A stretch of 64,000 bases of DNA from Actinoplanes solisilvae (GTDB lineage: Bacteria; Actinomycetota; Actinomycetes; Mycobacteriales; Micromonosporaceae), in the NCBI RefSeq assembly GCF_003999975.1, contig NZ_RJAC01000004.1, forward strand, positions 412,197 through 476,196. Direction: 5' to 3'. Each line of letters starts with the position of its first letter. Position 1 is the first letter of the stretch. A model generated the notes under the pieces. The model was not told the origin of the DNA. It saw only the letters and a list, made by a program, of their open reading frames with translations, and ran no database searches. Shown piece after piece: positions 42,924 to 51,059 of this stretch. The position numbers and the translations under genes were made by a program.

Positions 42924-44530
42924 GAAGCCTGCGATGGCGGTGCCGGCAAGGCGACCGTGGCTCGATGCCGCTGGCGATGCTCGTGGTGCTCGTGGGACTG
43001 ACACTCAGCGGCACGCTCGGCACGATGGTGATCAGCCAGATCCGCAGCGCCGGGTACGACGCCCGCCGCGTGCTGGCGTTGCACGCGTCGCAGTCCGGGC
43101 TCGAGGCGGGGCTGGCCCAGATCCGGGCGTCCACCAAGGTCGACGCCAAGACCGGCGAGACCGTGGGCGACCGCGAGAAGCTGCAGTGCGACCCGATCAC
43201 CGGCAAGGTCGGCAACGGCAACCCGGGCGAGTGGACCGTGTCGGTCGTCTACTACGACTCCGATCCGCAGGGCCACTGGCAGGACCCGGCGTGGCTGACG
43301 GCGCACGCCATCGCGTGCACCTCGGTCGGCGGCGCCAAGGACGTCCCGTTCTACGCCGTCTTCACGTCGGTCGGCACCGCGAGCTACGGCGGCGACACCG
43401 CGAAGCGCACCCTCACCGGCACGTACGTCTTCCACCTGGTCAACACCAACATCCTCGGCGGCCTCGTGCACGTCTTCCGCGGCAGCACCACGCTCAACGA
43501 CCTGTGCATCGACGCCGGCTCGGGCGACCCCGCCCCCGGCACGCCCGCGAAACTGCAGATGTGCAGCTCCGGCAACGTCGCGCAGACCTGGGCCTACACG
43601 TCCACCCTGCAGTTCGTGCTGGTCTCGTCCCAGACCAAATCCCTGCCGTACGGGATGTGCCTCGACGCCGGCGCCAACCACACGCCGAACGCGCAGGTGC
43701 TGTTGCAGCCATGCCAGACCGGCAAGCCCGCGATCTACCGCCAGCAGTGGAGCTTCAACGACTCGGCGAACCTGGTCGGCACCAACAACAACGGCACCGA
43801 CGTCGACGGCTACTGCTTCCAGGTGCAGAACCCGAACGTGCCCGGCAGCAACCTGACCATCCTGAAGAGCTGCGGCGGCGGCTACAACAACACGAACACG
43901 TTCTCGTCGGACGCGAACGTCGGCGCGGGCCAGGCCGACTCGGACGTGGGACGGTCGATCGGCCAGCTCATCAACTACAACCAGTTCGGCCGCTGCCTCG
44001 ACGACACCGGCCAGAACCCACTGGCGACGCACATGATCGCGTGGCCGTGCAAGCAGAACCCCAACCCGACCAAGGTGTCGTGGAACCAGCGGTACACGCT
44101 GCCGGCCCTGCCCGAGGTGGCCGACCCGGCCACGACGGCGACCGAGCTCAACTACGCCTCGGGCATCATCTACACCACCTACACCGCGACCGGCATCCAG
44201 TACTGCCTGCAGAGCCCGCTGTCGACGGCGGTCTACCAATATGTGACGACCAAACTCTGTGACGGCAGCGCGTCGCAGAAGTGGACGGTCTACGGGCGTA
44301 CGAAGCTCTACGTGACCAGCTACCGGATCCTCGACGTGAACGGCAAGTGCCTGCAGCCCCGCGACCCGAACGCCTCCCCGAGCGACATCTACCAGGCCGT
44401 CAACAAGATCAGCAAGATCTACGTGGCCGACTGCGACGGTTCCACCCTGCAGAAGTGGAACGCCGACAAGAACGTCATCGAGGCGCTCGCGCTCAAGGAC
44501 ATCGGCGAGTCGCCGACCAACGCGCGGTGA
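42920..44530 (+). CDS. PilX-like membrane-anchored protein with ricin-type beta-trefoil lectin repeats
   Basis: The GTG overlaps the previous stop (GTGA). The 536-residue protein begins with a short basic segment and DRGSMPLAMLVVLVGLTLSG, the PilX-type N-terminal helix without a cleavage glycine at the canonical place. After about 170 residues come ricin-type repeats with QxW-like motifs: AQTWAY, RQQWSF, SQKWTV and LQKWNAD. Each sits in the CLD-x-G or CLQ-P context of a carbohydrate-binding beta-trefoil, and at least two trefoils are likely. The protein would display a sugar-binding head on the pilus. Disulfide-forming cysteines are frequent. Confidence 0.85.
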   Translation: MRSLRWRCRQGDRGSMPLAMLVVLVGLTLSGTLGTMVISQIRSAGYDARRVLALHASQSGLEAGLAQIRASTKVDAKTGETVGDREKLQCDPITGKVGNGNPGEWTVSVVYYDSDPQGHWQDPAWLTAHAIACTSVGGAKDVPFYAVFTSVGTASYGGDTAKRTLTGTYVFHLVNTNILGGLVHVFRGSTTLNDLCIDAGSGDPAPGTPAKLQMCSSGNVAQTWAYTSTLQFVLVSSQTKSLPYGMCLDAGANHTPNAQVLLQPCQTGKPAIYRQQWSFNDSANLVGTNNNGTDVDGYCFQVQNPNVPGSNLTILKSCGGGYNNTNTFSSDANVGAGQADSDVGRSIGQLINYNQFGRCLDDTGQNPLATHMIAWPCKQNPNPTKVSWNQRYTLPALPEVADPATTATELNYASGIIYTTYTATGIQYCLQSPLSTAVYQYVTTKLCDGSASQKWTVYGRTKLYVTSYRILDVNGKCLQPRDPNASPSDIYQAVNKISKIYVADCDGSTLQKWNADKNVIEALALKDIGESPTNAR

Positions 44531-44628
44531 GCCGGCCGCCCATGATCGTCGATTCGCCGGATTCCGGGGGCTCGCGGCGACAGAATGAAGGCATATCTGG
44601 CGAGGTCCCCCGAGCGAGGAGCGGTCCG

Positions 44629-46968
44629 GTGGCTCCACGCGCCTATGTCTGGTGGCTGCTGTCCGCGGCCCTGGTCATCGTCGTGGTCGCGCCGATGTTC
44701 GGCACACCCGGCGAGTTGGTCGTCTACAGCGCCGTCGGCCTCGCCTCCGCGCTGGTCGTGGCGGTCGGCATCCGCCGGAACAAGCCCGTACGGCGGCGCG
44801 CGTGGACGCTGCTCGCGATCTCGGCCGGCCTGGGGGCGATGGGACCGGCCGTCTGGGCGTTCTGGCCGGACGCGCCCCTGATCCCCGGCGCTCACATCCC
44901 GGTCTTCGACAGCCTGTTCATCTGGGCCTACCTGCCACTGTCGATCGGGCTGATGCTGCTGCCGGAACGCTCCGGCACCTCCCGCTGGGCCGGCATCACC
45001 GAGACCGCGATCGTCATGTGCACCGGCACCGTGCTCGCCTGGGTGCTGCTCTACGACCCGTACGTCGCCGACCGCACCACGCCCCTGACCAACAACGCCG
45101 TCGTCGCCTACCCGTTCCTCGACGCTCTCGTGACCGGGCTGGCGATCCGCCTGATCGTCCTGCAGGCGAGGCTGTCCGTGCCCCACCTCATCGTGCTGGC
45201 CGGCACGATGCTGATGACCGCGTCCGACGTGCGCTACTTCATCCAGGTCACCCAGGACCTGCCCATCCCCGGCTCGATGACGCTGAGCGTCGGTGGCTGG
45301 ACCGGCGCCTTCGTCCTGATCGCGACGGCCGCCCTGCACCCCCGCACAGCCCAGCGCGGCCCGGCCCCGGACGCCACCGTGGGCACCTGGCGCATCCTCA
45401 CGCTGCACATCCTGCTCGTGCTCATCGGCCCGCTCGCCACCGCGTACGCCCTGCGCCGCAGCAGCCAGGCCCACGTGCTGGAACTGGGCCACCTCGGCGT
45501 GCCGCTGGCCCTGACCGTGGCGGTGGCTGTGCTTCTGGTCGTACGCATGGCGCTGGCCACCCGGCTGGCCGAGAACCAGGCCCGGACCCTGCGCGGCTCG
45601 CTGGCCGAACAGGCCGCCCTGCAGGAGTCGATGCGGCACATGGCGCTGCACGACACGCTGACCGGCCTGCCCAACCGCCGCCTGCTCGAGGAACGGCTCG
45701 CCCTGGCCTCGGCCGGCGGCCAGCGACGCGGCGCGCTGCTGCTGCTCGACCTCGACGGCTTCAAGGACGTCAACGACCGCCTCGGCCACACCATCGGCGA
45801 CGAGCTACTGGTCACCGTGGCCGACCGGCTGCGCGAACTGCAGGGCCCGGGCGAGACGCTGGCCCGGCCCGGTGGCGACGAGTTCAACGTGCTGCTGCCC
45901 GGCGCCGACGCCGACGAGGTGCGCGCCCGGGCCGAGGCCGTGCTGGCCACGCTGCGCCGGCCGGTCGAGGTCAGCGGTCACACGCTGCACGTGACCGGCA
46001 GCATCGGCATCCGCCGCCTGGAGCCCATGGCCGGGGCGGACGAGTTGCTGAGCGACGCCGACCTGGCGCTGTACGCGGCTAAGGCCGAGGGCAAGGACCG
46101 CTACGAGGTCTTCGATCCCCGGCTGCGGCAGGACCAGGCCGACCGCATCCGCATGGTGGAGAGGCTGCGCGAGGGCCTGGACTCCGGCGAGTTCACGGTG
46201 CACTACCAGCCGATCGTCGCGCTGCGCGGCGGCGCGTCGGTCGGCTTCGAGGCGCTGGTGCGCTGGACCCCGCCCGGCCAGCCCCCGATCGGGCCCGACC
46301 GCTTCATTCCGGCCGCCGAGGACAGCGGACTGATCGTCGGCCTGGGCGAGTGGGTGCTGCACCAAGCCTGCACCGACGCGGCCCCGTGGCACCTCGCCTA
46401 CGGCACCACCATCGCCGTCAACGTCTCCCCGCGTCAGCTCGCCGAGCCCACCTTCGCCGACACGGTGCGCCGCGTCCTCGAGGAGACGAGCCTGCCACCA
46501 GCCGCGCTCACCCTGGAGATCACCGAGGGGGTGCTGGTGCGGTCGGGCGCCCAGACCGAGCTGACGCTGGCCCACCTGACCGCCCTGCGCGCCGACGGCG
46601 TCAAGGTGGCCATCGACGACTTCGGCACCGGCTACTCCTCGCTGGCCTACCTGCGCGACCTGCCCATCGACATCCTGAAGATCGACAAGTCCTTCATGCC
46701 CGCCGACACGACCGACGCCCAGCAAGGTGCACTCGTACGCGCCGTGGTCGACCTGGCCCGAAGCCTGCGCCTGGTGACCGTGGCCGAGGGCGTCGAGACA
46801 GCCCACCACGCCGAACTTCTGCGCACCCTGGGCTGCGACCGCGGCCAGGGCTGGCTGTTCGGCCGCCCCGGCCCGGCAGCCGCCGCTTACCTGCGCCTAG
46901 CCTCAGAAACCACCGTGCCTAATGGCTCCGCTTCGCTGCGCGGGCGCAGTCGTCTTTTAGGTCAATGA
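44629..46968 (+). CDS. Membrane GGDEF-EAL c-di-GMP protein
   Basis: GTG 44629 has CGAGGA 8 nt upstream; an ATG at 44542 is in frame but lacks a site. The 779-residue protein has about nine N-terminal hydrophobic helices (to about residue 315). A GGDEF domain follows (HDTLTGLPNRRLLEER, DLDGFKDVNDRLGHT, RPGGDEFNVLLP; no RxxD I-site), then an EAL domain (VGFEALVRW, VNVSPRQL, ITEGVL, DDFGTGYSSLAYLRDLPID, LKIDKSF). Catalytic residues of both domains look intact. It lies about 100 bp after the lectin-pilin gene and may tune its use. The last 18 residues are atypical and run into the giant inverted repeat. Confidence 0.88.
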   Translation: MAPRAYVWWLLSAALVIVVVAPMFGTPGELVVYSAVGLASALVVAVGIRRNKPVRRRAWTLLAISAGLGAMGPAVWAFWPDAPLIPGAHIPVFDSLFIWAYLPLSIGLMLLPERSGTSRWAGITETAIVMCTGTVLAWVLLYDPYVADRTTPLTNNAVVAYPFLDALVTGLAIRLIVLQARLSVPHLIVLAGTMLMTASDVRYFIQVTQDLPIPGSMTLSVGGWTGAFVLIATAALHPRTAQRGPAPDATVGTWRILTLHILLVLIGPLATAYALRRSSQAHVLELGHLGVPLALTVAVAVLLVVRMALATRLAENQARTLRGSLAEQAALQESMRHMALHDTLTGLPNRRLLEERLALASAGGQRRGALLLLDLDGFKDVNDRLGHTIGDELLVTVADRLRELQGPGETLARPGGDEFNVLLPGADADEVRARAEAVLATLRRPVEVSGHTLHVTGSIGIRRLEPMAGADELLSDADLALYAAKAEGKDRYEVFDPRLRQDQADRIRMVERLREGLDSGEFTVHYQPIVALRGGASVGFEALVRWTPPGQPPIGPDRFIPAAEDSGLIVGLGEWVLHQACTDAAPWHLAYGTTIAVNVSPRQLAEPTFADTVRRVLEETSLPPAALTLEITEGVLVRSGAQTELTLAHLTALRADGVKVAIDDFGTGYSSLAYLRDLPIDILKIDKSFMPADTTDAQQGALVRAVVDLARSLRLVTVAEGVETAHHAELLRTLGCDRGQGWLFGRPGPAAAAYLRLASETTVPNGSASLRGRSRLLGQ

Positions 46969-47041
46969 CTTGAGCCCGGTTTCCAGCACCGCAAACACCA
47001 CGATGCTGGAAACCGGGCTCAAGTCATTGACGACGACTGCG
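46943..47041. repeat. Very large inverted repeat, perfect 28-bp arms
   Basis: Arms 46961-46988 and 47004-47031 are perfectly complementary over 28 bp, with a 15-nt loop. After a 6-nt bulge on the left (TTTTAG) pairing resumes for 11 more bases (46945-46955 with 47032-47042). The stop codon of the GGDEF-EAL gene lies inside the left arm. The structure is far longer than the other terminators here (11-12 bp). It may be a terminator, but a small mobile inverted-repeat element is also possible. Confidence 0.85.
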
Positions 47042-47157
47042 CAGGCCGTTCCCGGACGGCGCGCTCGCACAAGGTATGGGGCACAAGGGATTGCTGGATG
47101 GTGCCGAAGCGCAACAGCACGACCCCAACCCCGTTGGCTGTCGTCACAGCCCTCGCC

Positions 47158-47493
47158 CTACCGCCGGCCCGAGCTTGAGGCGATGGCGACCCGCAGGCCG
47201 AGCTCGCGCGCCTCGTCCAGCCAGGACAGCACGCCGGGCAGGGCGATCTCCTTGTCGATCAGTTCGCGGTGCCGGGCGTTGATCGGCGCGCGGTCGACGG
47301 GCGCGCCGACGTGGGCGTCGAGCTGGACGCCCGGGTCCCAGCCGGGCTCCATCGTGCCGATGACGCGCGACCACTCGGCGCTGTCGAGAGTGGCCTCGTT
47401 CGCCGCGTAGGCCTCCTGCCAGGCGACGAACTCGGGGGTCTAGGTGTCGAGGATCAGGCCGTCGAAGTCGAAGATCACCGCGCGGACGGTCAC
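47158..47493 (-). pseudogene. HAD-superfamily hydrolase pseudogene (beta-phosphoglucomutase type)
   Basis: From the GTG at 47493, which overlaps the upstream stop (GTGA), the frame reads VIFDFDGLILDT and then meets TAG at codon 18 (47440-47442). Family members have a Glu there (DTE), so a single GAG-to-TAG change is likely. The frame continues cleanly through LPGVLSWLDEARELGLRVAIASSS and stops after GRR. The second half of the enzyme (Lys motif and DD motif III) is missing; intact relatives have about 220 residues. Nonsense mutation plus 3' truncation make it inactive. Confidence 0.8.
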
Positions 47494-48452
47494 TTGACGA
47501 TCACCACGTCGGTCTCGGTCAGGCTGCCGAGGACGATCGTGCCGTCGCGCTCGGCCACCGATGTTACGAAGCCGTAGGAGCCGTCCGTCGTACGCAGGTC
47601 GTGCACCAGCCCACCCTCAAGATCAAAAGCCATGACCCAGGCTATCGATGCGGCCTTCGGGCGCACGGCGGCCGGCAGGTTCCACACGAGCACGCGCAGA
47701 AAGCCCGGCAGCGGCAGCAACCGGTCGAGCAAAGCGTCGCGCGGCGCGGCGATCGCCACCCACAGCAGACCGTCGCTGCCGAGCGACATGTTGTCCGGGA
47801 AGCCCGGCAGGTTGTCGACCAGCGTCTCGGTGCGCCCGGACAGCCAGTGCCGCCTGATCCGGTAGCCGGTCGTCTCGGCGATAAGCAGGTGCGACTCGTC
47901 GGGCGCGAGCACCAGCCCGTTGGCGAACTTCAGGTCGTCGAGCAGCGTGGTGACGGTCCCGTCCGGGTCGCGGCGCAGCAGCCGCCCGGTGCAGGAGTGC
48001 TCGAAGACGTCACCGAGGTGGTTCTCGAGGTCCCACCGGCTGGTCGAGGTGGTGAACCAGATCGTGCCGTCGCTGCCCTGCACGACGTTGCTGGCGAACG
48101 AGATCCCACCCACCAGCACCTCGACGCTCCCGTCCGGCCCCACCTGAAGAAGCCCGCGGTCGTGGTCGCAGACGAGCACCGCCCCGTCCGCACAGGCATG
48201 CAGCCCGAGCGGCCGCCCACCCGTGTCGGCCAGCACCGTGCGCTCCCCCGTCGCCGGGTCGATCCGTACGATGCGCCCGTCCCCGGTGCCGGTGACGATC
48301 TGTCCGGCATGGTCGAAGACGACGTCCTCCGGCCCGCGGTCGCCCGTCGGGAGTCGTTCGCGGACGGTCAGGGCCGCCGTCGCTCCACGGTCGACGTTCG
48401 GCGGCGGCGCCCAGCGGCGCGGATTGATCAGTCGGCGGGCCATACCCGGCAT
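47490..48452 (-). CDS. SMP-30/strictosidine-synthase-like beta-propeller protein
   Basis: The protein of about 320 residues has repeated beta-propeller blades: GPEDVVFDHAGQIVTGTGDG, GRPLGLHACADGAVLVCD, GSDGTIWFTTSTSRW, KFANGLVLAPDESHLLIAET and NLPGFPDNMSLGSDGLLWVA. The metal-site pattern (Glu near the start, Asn in FANGL and Asn in PDNM) fits calcium-dependent gluconolactonase or strictosidine-synthase-like hydrolases. The substrate is unknown. The start at 48452 or 48443 is uncertain; the longer frame to 48479 lacks a binding site. The stop is coupled to the HAD pseudogene start. Confidence 0.8.
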   Translation of the reverse strand: MPGMARRLINPRRWAPPPNVDRGATAALTVRERLPTGDRGPEDVVFDHAGQIVTGTGDGRIVRIDPATGERTVLADTGGRPLGLHACADGAVLVCDHDRGLLQVGPDGSVEVLVGGISFASNVVQGSDGTIWFTTSTSRWDLENHLGDVFEHSCTGRLLRRDPDGTVTTLLDDLKFANGLVLAPDESHLLIAETTGYRIRRHWLSGRTETLVDNLPGFPDNMSLGSDGLLWVAIAAPRDALLDRLLPLPGFLRVLVWNLPAAVRPKAASIAWVMAFDLEGGLVHDLRTTDGSYGFVTSVAERDGTIVLGSLTETDVVIVK

Positions 48453-48615
48453 TGTGCCCGCTGTACCGGAGGCCGTCACATCGTTCGTGATACGCGTCAG
48501 CGGACACCGCCCGCGTCCTGGCGAGCCGACTTCCGGGCCGAGAGCGTCGAGCTCGAACTCAGCGTGGCCGACCGAGTCGGCCCTGATCGGCGGGGCCGCC
48601 GCCCCCGGACGAGGG

Positions 48616-49677
48616 CTAGCGCCGCGCCAGGGATTCGGCCGCGAAGTGCAGGAGCTGGTCGACGGCGGCAGCCGGGTCGGCTTCGGGCGGGGGCAGCGAC
48701 GAGGAGAGCAGGCAGCGTTCGAGGAGCAGTTCGACCAGGGCGGCCCGGTCGACGATCTCGCCGGGGTCGAGGGCGCCGGGCAGGATGCGTACCTCGATCG
48801 TGTCGCGCAGGGGCTGCTCGGCGAAGAGCTGCGTCAGGTTGATGTCGAAGAACTTGGTCAGCTCGCCGTCGGTTGCGGCCTGCTTGAACTCGTCCCACCC
48901 GGGCGCGCCGGCGGTGGCGGCCACCAGCGCGCCGGGCAGCGGGGCGAGGCGGCGGCAGGCCGGGTTGGTCTGCAGCAGCGCCCGCAACGGCTCGCGCCAG
49001 TGGGCGAACAGTCGCACCACGTTGGCCAGCGCCTGCGGCCGGCGGAACGGGCCGCCGTCGAAGTGCAGGTGGACGGCCGCCTCGACCGGCACGGTGAATC
49101 CGAGCTCACGTGCCGGCCCCAGCAGCTCGGCCAGCGTCTCGAAATGGTTCGCGGTGATCGGCGGGGTGACGATCTCGCAGGGGCGTTCACGTTCGGCGCC
49201 GGCCGGGGCGGCCAGCGCGATCGTGCCGCCGGCCAGGTCGTCCAGGCGATAGACGTCGCCGAACTGGGCCGGTTTCGTCTCCCACAGGGCGGCCGCCGCG
49301 TCGAGCACCGTGTCGAGCGGGCCGGCCGGATCGCACTGCGACGCGAGCAGGCTCAGCAGCCGGGGTTCGTCGCTCAGCACCCGGAACCAGCCGGGCGGGG
49401 CCGGCGTGCGCGGGTCGAGGCCGTCGAGCAAGGTGATGTCGTCGACCAGGGTGCACAGCTCGGTGCCGTCGGGACGGTCGACGGCGAAGCCCAGCGTCAG
49501 GTTGAGGAACCGGCCGAGGCCGGGCACCAGCGACGGCTCGCTGTCGCGGTGCCAGATCGGGCGGACCCGGCCGCCGCAGCGGGCGGCCAGGTCGTCGGCG
49601 AGGCTGCGCCGGCTGGCGCCGCGCGGCGCCATCAGCTCGATCTCGAAGCCGATGCGCCGGCGCAACCGCCCGGTCAC
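48616..49677 (-). CDS. Putative amidoligase (Amidoligase_2 family)
   Basis: The 353-residue protein starts RRRIGFEIELMAPRGAS, the glutamate-rich first strand of the COOH-NH2 ligase fold shared with glutamate-cysteine ligase and glutamine synthetase. Later conserved pieces are CEIVTPPI, VHLHFDGGPFRRPQALANV (His-containing central strand) and TIEVRILPGALDPGEIV (the Arg-containing strand). Such enzymes form amide bonds with ATP. The GTG start overlaps the stop of the repeat protein (GTGA), tying it to an ECF sigma factor operon. Substrates, peptide or cell-wall amines, are unknown. Confidence 0.75.
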   Translation of the reverse strand: MTGRLRRRIGFEIELMAPRGASRRSLADDLAARCGGRVRPIWHRDSEPSLVPGLGRFLNLTLGFAVDRPDGTELCTLVDDITLLDGLDPRTPAPPGWFRVLSDEPRLLSLLASQCDPAGPLDTVLDAAAALWETKPAQFGDVYRLDDLAGGTIALAAPAGAERERPCEIVTPPITANHFETLAELLGPARELGFTVPVEAAVHLHFDGGPFRRPQALANVVRLFAHWREPLRALLQTNPACRRLAPLPGALVAATAGAPGWDEFKQAATDGELTKFFDINLTQLFAEQPLRDTIEVRILPGALDPGEIVDRAALVELLLERCLLSSSLPPPEADPAAAVDQLLHFAAESLARR

Positions 49678-50480
49678 GGCTGGATCGGCAAGGTCTGGCC
49701 GGCCAGCAGCCGCTTACCGCCCTCGACTTTCGCCTGGTAAGGCGACTTGAGGTGCCACAGGTCGGCCAGCTTGGCCGCGTCGTCGGAGTCGTAGCCCTTG
49801 TCGAAGAAGGCGCCGATGCGCTTGCCCTCGAGCGCGGTCGCGACGTTGGCCGGCTTGGGCTTGACCGGCAGATCCTGCCCGGCGAGCAGGCGCTTGCCGG
49901 CTTCGAGCTTGGCCTCCCCCGCGCCGGGCAGCTTCCAGATGTCGGCGAGCTTCTCGGCGTCGGCGAACACGTAGCCCGCGTTGAAGAACGCCTCGAACTG
50001 CTTGTTCTGGTCGGGGCTGGTCTGCTCCTCGTCGGCCGGCTTGTCGGGGGACGGCTTGATCGGCAGCGTCTCGCCGAGCAGCAGTCGGCGTCCGGCTTCG
50101 GCCTTGACCGAGACCGTGTCGCCGCCGCCCTGGTTCCAGAGCTTGGCGAGTTCCACGGCGTTGTCGTAGCCGTAGCCGGCCGCGTCGTAGGCGGCGAGCT
50201 GTTCCTGCCGCGCCTTCTCGGGGTCGGCGCTGGGGGCGGCGGCAGGCAGGGTGGCTGTCGCGCCGGGACCGGTTGGAAGGAACGCGGGCAGGTTGACGAC
50301 GCCGGCGATCAGGCCGGCGCTGAGCACGCCACCGACCGCGATCTGGGCGCCCCGGCGGCGCCGCTTGTATCTCTGGGAAAGCTCTTCGACCCGCGCGTAG
50401 ACAGCCGCGGGGTCGGGGGTGTTGTGTTCGATGAGCTCGAAAACCTCGCGCAGCTGGCGCTGGTGCGGCTGCTCATTCAC
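49674..50480 (-). CDS. Membrane protein with three internal repeats, coupled to an ECF sigma factor
   Basis: The GTG at 50480 overlaps the sigma factor stop (GTGA) and GAGGAG lies upstream. The 268-residue protein has a cytoplasmic N-terminus of about 50 residues with a basic run, and one membrane helix at about 55-75. Three extracytoplasmic repeats of about 45 residues follow, each built as (F/Y)xxxGYxxxDAxKLAxLW...GG(K/R)RLLxGxxLPI. The position and topology are those of an anti-sigma factor or membrane partner, but no zinc-anti-sigma motif is seen. The repeats look like a small binding domain in triplicate; the family is not recognised. Confidence 0.7.
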   Translation of the reverse strand: MNEQPHQRQLREVFELIEHNTPDPAAVYARVEELSQRYKRRRRGAQIAVGGVLSAGLIAGVVNLPAFLPTGPGATATLPAAAPSADPEKARQEQLAAYDAAGYGYDNAVELAKLWNQGGGDTVSVKAEAGRRLLLGETLPIKPSPDKPADEEQTSPDQNKQFEAFFNAGYVFADAEKLADIWKLPGAGEAKLEAGKRLLAGQDLPVKPKPANVATALEGKRIGAFFDKGYDSDDAAKLADLWHLKSPYQAKVEGGKRLLAGQTLPIQP

Positions 50481-50995
50481 GACTTCTCCTCGGCCGGAAC
50501 GCGTTCCATCAGCTCCGGCGAGAGCCGGAGCGTTTTCAGTGCCCTCGACGCGTGGCTGCGCACGGTCGCCTGGGAGCACCCCAGCAGGTCGGCGATCTGA
50601 TCGTCGTCGAGCTGCTCGTAGTAGCGCAGCACGAGGACGGCCCGTTGCTTGCGCCCGAGCGTGGCCAGGCGCCGCCACAGGACGTCGGCCATGACGATGC
50701 CTTCGGCGTGGTCGCGCACACCACCCCGGGCGTCGTCGAGGTCGACGAGCCGTTCACCGACCGCGTGCACATGACGAACGGCCCAGCTGCGCCGCCACGA
50801 CAGGTACTCGTTGAGCACCATGCGCCGCACGTACGCCTCGGGCACGTCCGCCTCGCTGATCCGTTTCCAGCGGGCTTGCGCCCGGGCCAGCACCTCCTGG
50901 ACGACGTCCTGGGCGAGATCGCGGTCGCCGGTGAGGACGACCGCGTAGCGCAGGAGAGCCGGAAGCCGGGCCATCGCGAATTGCTCGAAGGTCAC
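50477..50995 (-). CDS. SigE-family ECF RNA polymerase sigma factor
   Basis: The 172-residue protein begins VTFEQFAMARLPALLRYA, the usual start of actinobacterial SigE-family ECF factors. Region 2 is VLTGDRDLAQDVVQEVLARA with EAYVRRMVLNEYLSWRR. Region 4 is LGRKQRAVLVLRYYEQLDDDQIADLLGCSQATVRSHASRAL (positions about 120-160). It directs polymerase to an unknown regulon. The GTG at 50995 is chosen because the protein family starts there. It is the first gene of a three-gene coupled operon. Confidence 0.88.
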   Translation of the reverse strand: MTFEQFAMARLPALLRYAVVLTGDRDLAQDVVQEVLARAQARWKRISEADVPEAYVRRMVLNEYLSWRRSWAVRHVHAVGERLVDLDDARGGVRDHAEGIVMADVLWRRLATLGRKQRAVLVLRYYEQLDDDQIADLLGCSQATVRSHASRALKTLRLSPELMERVPAEEKS

Positions 50996-51059
50996 AACCA
51001 CTACGACGCACTCCGGGCCGGTTCTGTGCAACCCCATCCATGATTATTTTCGGACGGGA

